A DNA stretch of 64,000 bases from positions 2,542,001 through 2,606,000 of the forward strand of contig NZ_AP012547.1 of assembly GCF_000828635.1 (NCBI RefSeq). Direction: 5' to 3'. Below, piece after piece: positions 8,801 through 18,041 of this stretch. This stretch comes from Sulfuritalea hydrogenivorans sk43H. Its GTDB lineage: Bacteria > Pseudomonadota > Gammaproteobacteria > Burkholderiales > Rhodocyclaceae. Both the position numbers and the translations under genes were made by a program. The notes under the pieces were generated by a model. The model saw nothing but the letters and a program-made list of their open reading frames with translations, did no database searches and was not told the DNA's origin. Position 1 is the first letter of the stretch. Each line of letters starts with the position of its first letter.

Positions 8801-9792
8801 GCCGGCACCCCGAGCGGAATGCTCATCGTCGCCGTGGCGCCGGCGCCGACTCCCGAACTCAGTTCGAGGCGCGCCGCCGGTCCGTAGAGCGCCGCGAGGC
8901 GATCCCGCACATTGCGAACGCCGATGCCGTCACCGGGCGTCTCGCCGAAACCGAGGCCATCGTCGGCCACCGCAATCCGCAGGCGCTCGCCCTGCTTTTG
9001 CGCGGATACGGTGATGCGCCCTCCGGCCACCTTGGGCTCCAGTCCGTGGCGGATGGCGTTTTCCACCAGGGGTTGCAGCAGCATCGGCGGGAAGGCCGCG
9101 GCCAGCAGCTCGGGCACGATGTCGAAGCGGTAGTCGAGGCGATTCCCCATGCGGACCTTCAGCACTTCAAGGTAAGCCGTCAGCAGGGCCACCTCGTCGC
9201 CCAGCGTGCCGCCTTCGGCACGCGTGCGGGCCAGGCTCGAACGCAGATAACGGATCAGGGCTTCCAGCAAACTGCCGGCGAGCTTCCGGTCGGTGTCGAT
9301 CAGCGCCGCGACGTTGGCCAGCGAATTGAACAGGAAGTGCGGCTCGATCTGCGCCTGCAGCATGCGCAATTGCGCGGCAAGGCTTTGCTTCTCGGCTTCC
9401 AGCCGGGCCAGTTCGCGTGCCTGCAAATCGCTTTCGAGCTGGGCATTGCGCTGCCGCAGCCAGAAAAATCCGGCGGCGATGGAGCCGAACAGCAAGCCGA
9501 TCAGCAAGGCCTGGGTTTCGTGCGAACCGTCGGGCGAAGCGCCCAGCCCCGTCAGCAGCCGGCCCAGCGCGCCGCCGACCAGCGCCCCCGCCACCACGGC
9601 CGCGGCCACGCCGGCGCCGCGGGCCGCACCGTCCAGGGGCAGGCGTAGCACCATCTGGATCAGGGCCAGGATGCTCAAGCCGGCGCATTGCGAGAACACC
9701 AGATTGACGGCGAAGCCGCCGCCAAACCCGAGCGCGGTGAGAAACCCCGCGATCAGGGTATTGAAGACCAGGGTGGCGATCAGCGACGACAT
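8797..9792 (-). CDS. LytS-type membrane histidine kinase
   Basis: 331 residues. The N-terminal 110 residues hold four hydrophobic segments, then a short coiled coil. The His_kinase domain follows with phospho-acceptor His152 in QIEPHFLFNSL, and a HATPase domain has the N box PLVENAIRHGLEPK and ADDGLGFG. A copy of the 24-bp repeat (residues about 314-321, SSGVGAGATAT) falls exactly where kinases of this family usually carry the G-x-G-T of the last ATP-lid motif, so function is probably retained. Partner of the LytTR regulator. Confidence 0.92.
   Translation of the reverse strand: MSSLIATLVFNTLIAGFLTALGFGGGFAVNLVFSQCAGLSILALIQMVLRLPLDGAARGAGVAAAVVAGALVGGALGRLLTGLGASPDGSHETQALLIGLLFGSIAAGFFWLRQRNAQLESDLQARELARLEAEKQSLAAQLRMLQAQIEPHFLFNSLANVAALIDTDRKLAGSLLEALIRYLRSSLARTRAEGGTLGDEVALLTAYLEVLKVRMGNRLDYRFDIVPELLAAAFPPMLLQPLVENAIRHGLEPKVAGGRITVSAQKQGERLRIAVADDGLGFGETPGDGIGVRNVRDRLAALYGPAARLELSSGVGAGATATMSIPLGVPA
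8829..8852 (-). repeat. 24-bp VGAG repeat, in the LytS-type kinase
   Basis: The minus strand reads GAGTCGGCGCCGGCG, CC, ACGGCGA. In frame it encodes V-G-A-G-A-T-A near the C-terminus of the kinase, in sense orientation. Confidence 0.85.
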
Positions 9793-9799
9793 CGGCGGA

Positions 9800-10108
9800 T
9801 TATTCCACGCTCTTGCCGGCCATCAGTTGCCGGACTTTCCGCTCCTCCCACTCGGCGCCCAGCCAGCGGCCGCGCGCAAAGGTGGCGAAGGCATGCAGTG
9901 TCAGCCATACCCCCCAGCCCAACAGCGGCCAGTAGAACCACAGACGCTCGGGCGAGGCGATCAGGTTGATCGCGGCAAGGCCGGAGTTGATCACCGCGAA
10001 CACCACGAGATGCTTGTAGAAGTTGCGCAGGCCATGCACCTGGCGTCGGGCATCGCGTTCGGCGACGGACAGATTCGGATCATCGATGAAACGGGAATGG
10101 CAGGCCAT
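9800..10108 (-). CDS. Small 2TM-domain membrane protein
   Basis: 102-residue protein with a charged N-terminal helix (SVAERDARRQVHGLRNFYKHL) followed by two hydrophobic segments (LVVFAVINSGLAAINLI and LWFYWPLLGWGVWLTLHAFA) and a basic/acidic tail. This is the layout of the 2TM family often fused or adjacent to LytS-type kinases. AAGGAG seven bases before ATG 10108 fixes the start. It lies 7 bases upstream of the kinase and is probably first in a 2TM-kinase-LytTR operon, where it may modulate the kinase. Confidence 0.85.
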   Translation of the reverse strand: MACHSRFIDDPNLSVAERDARRQVHGLRNFYKHLVVFAVINSGLAAINLIASPERLWFYWPLLGWGVWLTLHAFATFARGRWLGAEWEERKVRQLMAGKSVE

Positions 10109-10176
10109 GATGTTCTCCTTGAAGGATTGCCCGCTCGCACGGGATGGCCGCAGTCTCGGAAAAACCGGCCCGCGTC

Positions 10177-10227
10177 GCCAGCCGGATCCGACGGCTGGCC
10201 GGATTCGCGGCGTGAATTGCCGCCGCG
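10177..10227 (-). terminator. Tandem hairpins after the methyltransferase gene (possible terminator)
   Basis: Two perfect stem-loops sit just downstream of the methyltransferase stop on the minus strand: CGCGGCG/CGCCGCG (10206-10227, 8-base loop) and GCCAGCCG/CGGCTGGC (10177-10199, 7-base loop). No T-run directly follows; the nearest run of five T on that strand is about 15 bases on. Intrinsic termination is therefore uncertain. Confidence 0.4.
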
Positions 10228-10245
10228 AACGATGAACCGCGGCGG

Positions 10246-10803
10246 CTATTGCGGCAGCAGCGGATCGATGCGTCGCGTTGCGCACAGGCGCTGCACCACG
10301 GCCGGTCGCGGCGCGGCGACTTCCCCTTGTTCGAACGCCACCACGACCAGGCGCCGCCGCACCACGTCGAGCAGTTCGCCGGGGCGCAGCAGAAACGCCG
10401 GATTGGAAGGCTTGCCGAAGCGCTCGTTGCCGACCATGAAGGTTTCGTAGATCAGCACGCCATTGACCTCCAGCGCATTGAGCAGCAGCGGCAGCAGCGG
10501 CCGATACAGGTAGTTGGTAACGACAATGCCGTCGAAGGCACGGCCGTGATACGGCCACGGACCGCCTTCGAGGTCCGCCTCCCGCGTGGCGATGCCGGGC
10601 GCCCTGGCCGAAATTTCCGCCAGCGACCCGGCATCGCGATCGACCGCTTCCACCCGGTAGCCGTGCCCGGCCAGCAGCAGCGAATGCCGCCCCCCACCGC
10701 ATGCCAGATCGAGCACCGAGCCGCCCGCCGCGATCAGCGGCATGAAGCGCTCAACCCAATGCGAGGTCATTTCGCTCATATGTTGTGTCATGTCGGGTAT
10801 CAT
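10246..10803 (-). CDS. Class I SAM-dependent methyltransferase
   Basis: 185 residues with motif I VLDLACGGGRHS (SAM binding), motif II acidic residue in VEAVDRD and post-I region IVVTNYLYRPLLPLL. The sequence resembles the short TehB-like or generic Methyltransf_11/25 proteins; the substrate cannot be told from sequence. GGAG seven bases upstream supports ATG 10803. It is divergent from the cyclase-hemerythrin gene across a 44-bp spacer. Confidence 0.8.
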   Translation of the reverse strand: MIPDMTQHMSEMTSHWVERFMPLIAAGGSVLDLACGGGRHSLLLAGHGYRVEAVDRDAGSLAEISARAPGIATREADLEGGPWPYHGRAFDGIVVTNYLYRPLLPLLLNALEVNGVLIYETFMVGNERFGKPSNPAFLLRPGELLDVVRRRLVVVAFEQGEVAAPRPAVVQRLCATRRIDPLLPQ

Positions 10804-10847
10804 TTTGACTCCAAATCAAGGCACAGGCCATCAGGGCTCGACACTTC

Positions 10848-12188
10848 ATGCCCGTGACACCGCGCACGCAGGCTGGCAACCCACAGGACAATCCCGATGC
10901 CCTGCGCGAACGGCTGACTACGACAACCGAAGCCTACGGCCGCTTCGTGCCGCGCGAATTCCTCAACCTGCTGGGCATCGAAGACATCCGCAAAGTGGAA
11001 GTCGGGCAGCAGGTCGAACGCAAGATGACGGTCCTGTTCGCCGACATCCGCAACTTCACCTCGCTGTCGGAGTCGATGAGCCCGCAGGAGAACTTCAACT
11101 TCCTCAACTCCTATCTGATCCAGATGGAGCCGATCATCACCGCTCATGGCGGCTTCATCGACAAGTACATCGGCGATGCCATCATGGCGCTGTTTCCCGA
11201 ATCGCCGGATGCCGCCTTGCGCTGCAGCCTGGCAATGCTGCAACGGCTCGAAGAATACAACGACGGCCGCCAGCGCGCCGGTTATCGTCCGATCAAGATC
11301 GGCATCGGCATCAACACCGGCATCGTCATCCTCGGCACCATCGGCGGCGCGGCGCGCATGGACGGCACGGTGATCGGCGACGCGGTGAACCTCGCGGCGC
11401 GGCTCGAACGCCTGACCAAGGAATACCGGGTATCGATCCTGATCAGCGAATACACCCTGTACTGCCTCGACGAACCCAGCCAGTGGTCGATCCGCTTTCT
11501 CGACCGCACCCACGTACGCGGCAAGCAGGACAACCAATCGGTGTATGAAGTCTTCAACGGCGACCCCGCGCCATTGCGGCGGGCCAAGGAAGAGACGCTG
11601 AAGACCTTTGAACTGGCGCTGGCCTACTATCACCTCGACGACATCCTCACCTCGCGCGAGCGGCTGATTGCCTGCCTTGCCATCGCGCCCGACGACGACG
11701 CCGCGCGCGTCTATCTCGAGCGCTGCGAAAATCCCGTCGGAGGGCTGGGCAATCGGCAGGCCGAACTGACCTCCAGCTGGCGCGAGGAATATTCATTCGG
11801 CCATGCGGCAGTGGATGCCGCGCACAAGAACCTGCTGGCCGACATGAACGGACTGGCCCGCGCGGTGAATGTCGGCGCATGGGACCTGACACCGCCGCTG
11901 CTGGCACAGATACAGTTCGCCGCCGCCAACGATTTCATGATCGAGGAAGAGCTCATGGTGGCGGACGGCTATCCCTTCCTCGACCTGCATGTACGACAGC
12001 ATCAGCGCTTTTTCGAATACTTCGGCGAGTTGCGCCGCGAGATCGAGCGCGGCGAGGAAAATCGCGTCTACCTGGCCTTCCGCGTCAAGCGCTTGCTGAC
12101 CGACTGGCTGGTCAACCACATCCTCAACGCAGATCGCCATTACGGGCACTATCTGCACAGCAAGCAGAGAAACCCGGTTCATTTGTAA
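10848..12188 (+). CDS. Class III nucleotide cyclase with C-terminal hemerythrin domain
   Basis: 446 residues. Cyclase domain about 55-235: metal-binding Asp66 (VLFADIRNFT) and Asp110 (FIDKYIGDAIMALF), and Asn181/Arg185 in VNLAARLE. Lys59 before TVLF fits an adenylate cyclase. After a linker with TPR-like character comes a bacteriohemerythrin domain (about 310-435) with His326, Glu366, His381, His385, His424 and Asp429. The ligand expected as His in the HFxxE motif is Asp362 (DFMIE), so the di-iron site is altered. It suggests cyclase output controlled by O2, NO or iron, but the sensor may be impaired. No strong ribosome binding site; start uncertain by a few codons. Confidence 0.88.
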   Translation: MPVTPRTQAGNPQDNPDALRERLTTTTEAYGRFVPREFLNLLGIEDIRKVEVGQQVERKMTVLFADIRNFTSLSESMSPQENFNFLNSYLIQMEPIITAHGGFIDKYIGDAIMALFPESPDAALRCSLAMLQRLEEYNDGRQRAGYRPIKIGIGINTGIVILGTIGGAARMDGTVIGDAVNLAARLERLTKEYRVSILISEYTLYCLDEPSQWSIRFLDRTHVRGKQDNQSVYEVFNGDPAPLRRAKEETLKTFELALAYYHLDDILTSRERLIACLAIAPDDDAARVYLERCENPVGGLGNRQAELTSSWREEYSFGHAAVDAAHKNLLADMNGLARAVNVGAWDLTPPLLAQIQFAAANDFMIEEELMVADGYPFLDLHVRQHQRFFEYFGELRREIERGEENRVYLAFRVKRLLTDWLVNHILNADRHYGHYLHSKQRNPVHL

Positions 12189-12287
12189 GCCACTCCGACA
12201 GGCACGATCGACGGGAAGGTGCTATGCTTTTGTTGCAGCGCACAATCCTTTCTGACCTCCTGACCAACGACGCTGCGGAGCGCCGCC

Positions 12288-14978
12288 ATGCATAACGAGC
12301 AACACTACCTGCACACCCTGTTCGAGCCGAAATCGATCGCCATCATCGGCGCATCGGAAACACCGAATTCGATTGGCGTCACCCTGGTTCGCAACATGCT
12401 CGATTCCGGGTACAAGGGCAAGCTCTTCTTCGTCAATCCGAAACACGAAACCGTGTTCGGGCAGCAAAGCTATCCGGCGGTGGATACGATTCCGCAGCGG
12501 CTGGATATCGCAGTCATCTGCACCCGGGCGGAAACCGTCCCCGACATCGTCGATGCCTGCGGCCGGGCCGGCTGCAGAAACGCGATTGTCATTTCCGGCG
12601 GCTTCGCCGAAGCCGGCCCGCGCGGCGGCGCGCTGGAACGGGCCGCGCTGGAAAGCGCCCGCCGCCACGGCATGCGCCTGCTCGGCCCCAACTGCCTCGG
12701 CATCATGCGCCCGGGCAGCCACATCAACCTGACCTTCGGCCACGGCTTCGCGCATGCCGGCACCATCGGCCTGATCTCGCAATCCGGTGCCCTGTGCACG
12801 GCGATCCTCGACTGGGCGCTGCCGAACAAGGTCGGCTTCTCCAATGTGGTCTCACTCGGCGCCGAAGGCGACATCGACTTCGGCGAAGTGCTCGACTACA
12901 TGGTCTCCGACCCGCGCACCGAGAACATCTTTCTCTACATCGAGGGCATCAAGAACGCGCGCCGCTTCATGAGCGCGCTGCGCGCCGCCGCCCGCTGCAA
13001 GCCGGTGCTGCTGATCAAGGTGGGCAAGCATCCGGCCGGCGAGAAGGCCGCGCGCTCCCACACCGGCGCCCTGGTCGGCGCCGACGACGTGTTCGATGCC
13101 GCGCTGCGCCGCGCCGGCGTCGTGCGCCTGGCCAACGTCGGCCAGATGTATGCGGCCGCTTCCGCCCTGTTCTCCCACTTCCGGCCGCGCGGCAAGCGCC
13201 TGGCAATCATCACCAATGGCGGCGGCCCCGGCGTCATGGCGGCCGACCATGCCGCCGACATCGGCATCCCGCTGGCGCAACTCGATGCGGCCACCATCAC
13301 GCGGCTCAACGAGCTGCTGCCCGCCACCTGGTCGAAGTCCAATCCGATCGACATCCTCGGCGACGCCGACCCGACGCGCTACGGCGTCGCGCTTCAGGCC
13401 TGCATCGATGACGACAACATCGACGGCGTGCTGGCCATCCTCACGCCGCAGGCGATGACCGACCCGACCCAGGCAGCGCGCACGGTGATCGAAATGGCGC
13501 GGCAGAGCGACAAGCCTCTGGTCACCTGCTGGATGGGCGAAGAGCAGGTGAACGAGGCGCGCAAGCTGTTCCAGGGCGCCGGCATTCCCACTTTCCGCAC
13601 GCCCGAGCCGGCGGTCGACCTGTTCTCGCACATTTCCAACTACTACCGCAACCGCCAGCTGCTGATGCAGACGCCACCCTCGATTTCGGAGCAAACCCCG
13701 CCGCGGCTCGAATCGGCGCGACTGGTCATCGAAACCGCGCTGATGGAAGGACGCAAGACGCTCAACGAAATGGAATCGAAGGCCGTGCTCTCCGCCTTCA
13801 AGATTCCCATCGCGCAAACCATGGTCGCCCGCTCCGCCTCCGAAGCCATGGTGCTGGCCGAAGAACTCGGCCTGCCGGTGGTGATGAAAATCGATTCGCC
13901 GCAGATCGTGCATAAAACCGATTCCGGCGGCGTCCGCCTCAACCTGAACAGCCTCGCCGCGGTGCGCGACTCCTGGCTGGAAATCATGGACGAGGTGAAG
14001 AAGAACCGTCCCGACGCGCACATCAACGGCATCGCCATCGAGCCGATGATCCAGAAACCCAACGGCCGCGAACTGGTGGTCGGCATGACGCGCGACAAGA
14101 TCTTCGGCCCCACCATCGTTTTCGGCCCCGGCGGCACCAGCGTCGAGGCCTACAGCAGCGACCGCGCCGTGGCCCTGCCGCCGCTCAACTCGGTCCTCGT
14201 CGCCGACATGCTGGCCTCGACCCGGACCACCGCCCGACTCGGCGAATTCCGCAACATGCCGCCGGTCAACATGGAGGCGATCGAATCCGTGCTGCTGCGC
14301 GTCTCGGCCATGGTCTGCGAATTGCCGTGGATCAGCGAGATGGACATCAACCCCCTGATCGTCGACGAACACGGCGCCGTGGCGGTAGACGCCCGCATCG
14401 AGATCGAGAACATGCCGATCACCGCCGGACGCTACGACCACATGGCGATTCATCCCTATCCGACGCACCTCAAGTCCAGCTTCCAGGCCAAGGACGGCTC
14501 ATGGGTCACCATCCGCCCGATCAAGCCGGAAGACGTCCGCATGGAACAGGAGTTCGTCAAGGCGCTGTCGCCCGAAACGCGCTACATGCGCTTCATGAAC
14601 ACCATCCGCGAAGTGTCGCCGGCGCAGCTGGTCCGGCTCACGCAAATCGACTATGACCGCGAAATGGCGTTTGTCGCGACCATCGACGCCGACGGTGTCG
14701 AAAAGGAAATCGGCGTCGTCCGCTACGCCACCAGCCCGGACGGCGAATCCTGCGAGTTCGCCATCGTCGTCGCCGACGACTGGCAGGGCCGGGGACTGGC
14801 CCGCCGCCTGATGGGCATCCTGATCGACACCGCGCGCAGCGCCGGCCTGCGCTACATGCATGGCGACTTCCTCGCCGAAAACGCTCGCATGCTGGCATTC
14901 GTCGCCAGCCTGGGCTTCGTGCTTTCGTCCCATCCGGAAGACCACGGCCTCAAGCGCGGCGTGCTGGTTCTGAACTGA
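12288..14978 (+). CDS. Pat/YfiQ-type protein lysine acetyltransferase (NDP-forming acyl-CoA synthetase-like + GNAT)
   Basis: 896 residues. An N-terminal CoA-binding Rossmann domain (SIAIIGASETPNSIG) is followed by the succinyl-CoA-synthetase-like domain with SHTGALVGADD, an ATP-grasp domain (about 480-700; MKIDSPQIVHKTDSGGV, EMDINPLIVDE) and a C-terminal GNAT domain (about 730-890; acetyl-CoA loop DDWQGRGLARRLM). This is the architecture of Salmonella Pat. The His in SHTG, catalytic in true ADP-forming acetyl-CoA synthetases, is retained here, so synthetase activity is not excluded. Neighbours are two nucleotide cyclases and an AMP-forming acyl-CoA ligase bearing a Pat-type PX4GK site, which suggests cyclic-nucleotide-linked lysine acylation of metabolic enzymes. 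Confidence 0.88.
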   Translation: MHNEQHYLHTLFEPKSIAIIGASETPNSIGVTLVRNMLDSGYKGKLFFVNPKHETVFGQQSYPAVDTIPQRLDIAVICTRAETVPDIVDACGRAGCRNAIVISGGFAEAGPRGGALERAALESARRHGMRLLGPNCLGIMRPGSHINLTFGHGFAHAGTIGLISQSGALCTAILDWALPNKVGFSNVVSLGAEGDIDFGEVLDYMVSDPRTENIFLYIEGIKNARRFMSALRAAARCKPVLLIKVGKHPAGEKAARSHTGALVGADDVFDAALRRAGVVRLANVGQMYAAASALFSHFRPRGKRLAIITNGGGPGVMAADHAADIGIPLAQLDAATITRLNELLPATWSKSNPIDILGDADPTRYGVALQACIDDDNIDGVLAILTPQAMTDPTQAARTVIEMARQSDKPLVTCWMGEEQVNEARKLFQGAGIPTFRTPEPAVDLFSHISNYYRNRQLLMQTPPSISEQTPPRLESARLVIETALMEGRKTLNEMESKAVLSAFKIPIAQTMVARSASEAMVLAEELGLPVVMKIDSPQIVHKTDSGGVRLNLNSLAAVRDSWLEIMDEVKKNRPDAHINGIAIEPMIQKPNGRELVVGMTRDKIFGPTIVFGPGGTSVEAYSSDRAVALPPLNSVLVADMLASTRTTARLGEFRNMPPVNMEAIESVLLRVSAMVCELPWISEMDINPLIVDEHGAVAVDARIEIENMPITAGRYDHMAIHPYPTHLKSSFQAKDGSWVTIRPIKPEDVRMEQEFVKALSPETRYMRFMNTIREVSPAQLVRLTQIDYDREMAFVATIDADGVEKEIGVVRYATSPDGESCEFAIVVADDWQGRGLARRLMGILIDTARSAGLRYMHGDFLAENARMLAFVASLGFVLSSHPEDHGLKRGVLVLN

Positions 14979-15566
14979 ATGGCGAAAGTCGGCGCCGGCG
15001 CCACGGCGCGCTGCCCCTGGTGCGGCGAGGATCCGCTCTACGTTGCCTATCACGACAAGGAATGGGGCGTGCCCTGCCACGACGAACGCACGCTGTTCGA
15101 GTTCCTCATCCTCGAAGGCGCGCAGGCCGGGCTGTCCTGGATCACCATCCTCAGGAAGCGCGAAAACTACCGCCGCGCCTTCGACAACTTCGACCCGGTG
15201 AAGATTGCCCGCTACGGCGAACGTGACGTCGCACGCCTGCTGGGCGACGCCGGCATCGTCCGCAACCGGCTCAAGATCGCGGCCAGCATCGGCAATGCCC
15301 GCGCCACGCTGGAGCTTTACGAACAGGGCCTGAGCCTCGATCAGTTGTTGTGGGCTTTCGTCGACGGCCGCCCGCGCATCAACCGCTGGCGCACGATGGA
15401 CCAGATTCCGGCCATCACGCCGCAAGCCGAAGCCCTGTCCAAGGAACTCAAGCGCCGCGGCTTCCGCTTCATCGGGCCGACCGTGGTCTACGCCCACATG
15501 CAGGCCACCGGCATGGTCAACGACCATCTGGTTTCCTGTCCGCGCCACGCCGATCTCGGTGCCTGA
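14979..15566 (+). CDS. tag: DNA-3-methyladenine glycosylase I
   Basis: 195-residue helix-hairpin-helix glycosylase that excises 3-methyladenine. The family signatures YHDKEWGVP, AGLSWITIL and KRRGFRFIGPT are intact. Zinc ligands correspond to Cys12, His25 and a C-terminal His/Cys pair (NDHLVSC). In E. coli Tag, as recalled, the first two are Cys4 and His17, so this protein has exactly eight extra residues, KVGAGATA, encoded by a copy of the 24-bp repeat right after Met-Ala. ATG 14979 directly abuts the stop of the acetyltransferase gene. Confidence 0.93.
   Translation: MAKVGAGATARCPWCGEDPLYVAYHDKEWGVPCHDERTLFEFLILEGAQAGLSWITILRKRENYRRAFDNFDPVKIARYGERDVARLLGDAGIVRNRLKIAASIGNARATLELYEQGLSLDQLLWAFVDGRPRINRWRTMDQIPAITPQAEALSKELKRRGFRFIGPTVVYAHMQATGMVNDHLVSCPRHADLGA
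14986..15009 (+). repeat. 24-bp VGAG repeat, at the N-terminus of tag
   Basis: Reads AAGTCGGCGCCGGCG, CC, ACGGCGC. It encodes V-G-A-G-A-T-A in frame and accounts for an 8-residue length excess over E. coli Tag. Confidence 0.9.
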
Positions 15567-15631
15567 GCGCTTCCGGATTATGGTTACAATACAAGCACTT
15601 TCCGTTCACGGAGCTTCTGCCCGCGCCGCGT

Positions 15632-17989
15632 ATGCAAATCGGCTTCGAAACCATCCGCGAGATTCTGGAACACCGTCTGCATCAGGAAGACATCGAGCGG
15701 CTGCTGCACGGGCTTGACGAATCGGGCAAGGCCGAGCTGTTCTTCCGGATTACCGAAATGCTGCGCCGTACCACGGCGCTGGCCGACATCGCCAACCGGG
15801 TTTCCGACAGCCTGTCGCTCGACGTCCTGTTTCCGCGCCTGATGGAAGTCGTCACCGAAGCGCTGAACGCCGACCGCAGTTCGCTGTTTCTTTTCGACGC
15901 CGAAACAAACGAACTGTTTTCGCGCGTCATGCAAGGCGACGTCATCGGCGAAATCCGCTTCCCCAGCCATCTGGGCGTCGCCGGCTCGGTGTTCACCAGC
16001 GGCCAGGCCGAAATCATTCCCGACGCCTATCTCGATGCACGCTTCAACCAGGACGTCGACCGGCGCACCGGCTACCGCACCCGCAACATCCTCTGCGTGC
16101 CGATCCGCAACAAGCATCACGAGGTAATCGGCATCACCCAGGTGCTGAACAAGCATGTCGGCGATTTCGACACGGAAGACCAGCGACTGCTCGAAGGGCT
16201 GTCGCTGCAAGCTTCGGCGGCACTGGAAAATGCGCGCCTGTTCGAGAAGGTCGAACGCCAGCAGCGCGAGGAGGCGATGCTGCTCGAAGTCAGCATCTCG
16301 ATCGTCTCCGAGATCCATCTCGATCCCCTGCTGGCAAAAATCATGAGCGCGGCAACCGCTCTGCTCGATGCCGATCGCGGCACCCTGTTCCTGCACGATC
16401 CGGCCCGCGACGAACTGTTTTCCCGCGTCGCCGGCGGCATGGCCAGCGAGGGCATCCGCTTCGCGGCCAACGCCGGCATCGCCGGCGAATGCTTCAGCAG
16501 TGGCCGGGTCATCAACATCGTCGATGCCTACAGCGACCCCCGCTTCAACCCCGAATTCGACCAGCAGACCGGCTACCGCACCCACAGCATGCTGTGCATG
16601 CCGATCGTCGCCCGCGGCGAACGCAAGATCGGCGTGATGCAGGTACTCAATCGCAAGGGCGGCGTCTTCGGCAGCGCCGACGAACGGCGCCTGCGCGCCT
16701 TCTCGGCGCAAGCCGCGGTCGCCATCGAAAACGCGCAGCTGTTCGAGGAAGTCAGCGCCGAGCGCAACTACAACGAAGCCATCCTGCACAGCATGAACAA
16801 CGCCGTGCTGACGCTGGATGCCAACGGCGTGCTGCGGAAGGTCAACGAAGCGGCGCTGCGCATCCTGCGCCGCAGCGCCGGGGAACTGCTGGGCCGCACG
16901 CTGGAGGAGCACTTCACCGCCCGCAACGGTTGGGTGGTGAAGAGCCTGGAAAAAGTCCGCGCCTCGGGACGCACCGACATCACCGTCGACACCGACCTGT
17001 TCGTCGAGGACGGCGACGCGATTTCGGTGAACCTCGCCACCGTGCCGCTGACCAGCATGCGCAACGAGGCCATCGGCTACATGCTGATGATGGAGGACAT
17101 CACCCGCGAAAAACGCCTGCGCAACACCATGTCGCGCTACATGAGCAAGACCGTGGTGGACCAGCTGCTGGAAAGCGGCGAGGCGGTGCTGGGCGGCACC
17201 GGCCGCGACGTCAGCGTGCTGTTCTCGGACATCCGCGGCTTCACCTCGATCTCCGAACGCCTCGGCGCCAAGGAAACCGTCGCCCTGCTCAACGAGTACT
17301 TCACCGACATGGTGGATATCGTCTTCGCCCACAACGGCGTGCTCGACAAGTACATCGGCGACATGATCATGGCGGTGTTCGGCTCGGTGCTGCAAAGCAA
17401 GGACGACGCGAGCAACGCGGTCATGGTCGGCAACCGGATGATCACCGGCCTGCACGAGTTGAACCTGCGCCGTGTGGCGCGCGGCGGCGAGCCGATCCGC
17501 ATCGGCGTCGGCATCAGCACCGGCAACGTGGTCGCCGGCAACATCGGCTCGCTGAAGCGCATGGAATACACCGTGATCGGCGACCGGGTCAACCTCGCCG
17601 AGCGGCTGGAAAGCGCCAACAAGTTCTACGGCACCTCGATCCTGATCTGCGACTCGACCCATGCCGCCATCAAGGACCACGAGCCGACCCGCGAAATCGA
17701 CCTGATCCGCGTGCGCGGCAGGGAAATGCCGGTGGCGATCCACGAGGCACTCGGCCATCACACCGACGAGAGCTTCCCGCACCGCGCCGAAGCGCTCGGT
17801 GCCTTCGGCGAAGGACTGGCGCTCTACCGCCAGCGCGAATGGGCCCGCGCCGAACGCTGCTTCCTCCGGGCGCTGGCCGCCAACCCCGCCGACGGCCCGT
17901 CGCGGATTTACCTGGAGCGCTGCGGAATCTACCGCGACGCGCCACCGCCCCGCGAATGGGACGGGGTATGGACCATGCCGGGCAAATAG
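15632..17989 (+). CDS. GAF-GAF-PAS class III nucleotide cyclase
   Basis: 785 residues. Two GAF domains (about 60-210 and 235-385) each end in an NK/NR..F...D-type motif (NKHVGDFDTED, NRKGGVFGSADE) resembling cyclic-nucleotide-binding GAFs. A PAS domain (about 390-500) and a class III cyclase domain (about 520-705) follow, with metal Asp in VLFSDIRGFT and DKYIGDMIMAVF and the Asn/Arg pair in VNLAERLE. The last 60 residues resemble the linker of the cyclase at 10848. ATG 15632 was chosen because the reading upstream is shadow of tag. A -10-like TACAAT lies in the preceding spacer. Likely cAMP-producing, soluble. Confidence 0.9.
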   Translation: MQIGFETIREILEHRLHQEDIERLLHGLDESGKAELFFRITEMLRRTTALADIANRVSDSLSLDVLFPRLMEVVTEALNADRSSLFLFDAETNELFSRVMQGDVIGEIRFPSHLGVAGSVFTSGQAEIIPDAYLDARFNQDVDRRTGYRTRNILCVPIRNKHHEVIGITQVLNKHVGDFDTEDQRLLEGLSLQASAALENARLFEKVERQQREEAMLLEVSISIVSEIHLDPLLAKIMSAATALLDADRGTLFLHDPARDELFSRVAGGMASEGIRFAANAGIAGECFSSGRVINIVDAYSDPRFNPEFDQQTGYRTHSMLCMPIVARGERKIGVMQVLNRKGGVFGSADERRLRAFSAQAAVAIENAQLFEEVSAERNYNEAILHSMNNAVLTLDANGVLRKVNEAALRILRRSAGELLGRTLEEHFTARNGWVVKSLEKVRASGRTDITVDTDLFVEDGDAISVNLATVPLTSMRNEAIGYMLMMEDITREKRLRNTMSRYMSKTVVDQLLESGEAVLGGTGRDVSVLFSDIRGFTSISERLGAKETVALLNEYFTDMVDIVFAHNGVLDKYIGDMIMAVFGSVLQSKDDASNAVMVGNRMITGLHELNLRRVARGGEPIRIGVGISTGNVVAGNIGSLKRMEYTVIGDRVNLAERLESANKFYGTSILICDSTHAAIKDHEPTREIDLIRVRGREMPVAIHEALGHHTDESFPHRAEALGAFGEGLALYRQREWARAERCFLRALAANPADGPSRIYLERCGIYRDAPPPREWDGVWTMPGK

Positions 17990-18041
17990 CGCTTCGCATT
18001 TCCAGTCGAACAATCCTCGCCGACGAACACGGAAACCGACA

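Noticed and set aside
10805-10819. TTGAC-TCCAA-ATCAA before the cyclase-hemerythrin gene as an FNR box
   Set aside because: The spacer between half-sites is five bases, not four, which breaks the FNR/Anr geometry; no well-placed -10 was found.
15584-18013. Long antisense open frames opposite the GAF-PAS cyclase, the hybrid kinases and the GGDEF/EAL gene (for example 809, 1023, 706 and 673 codons)
   Set aside because: Composition typical of shadow frames, no ribosome binding sites or domains, and the sense frames are unambiguous.
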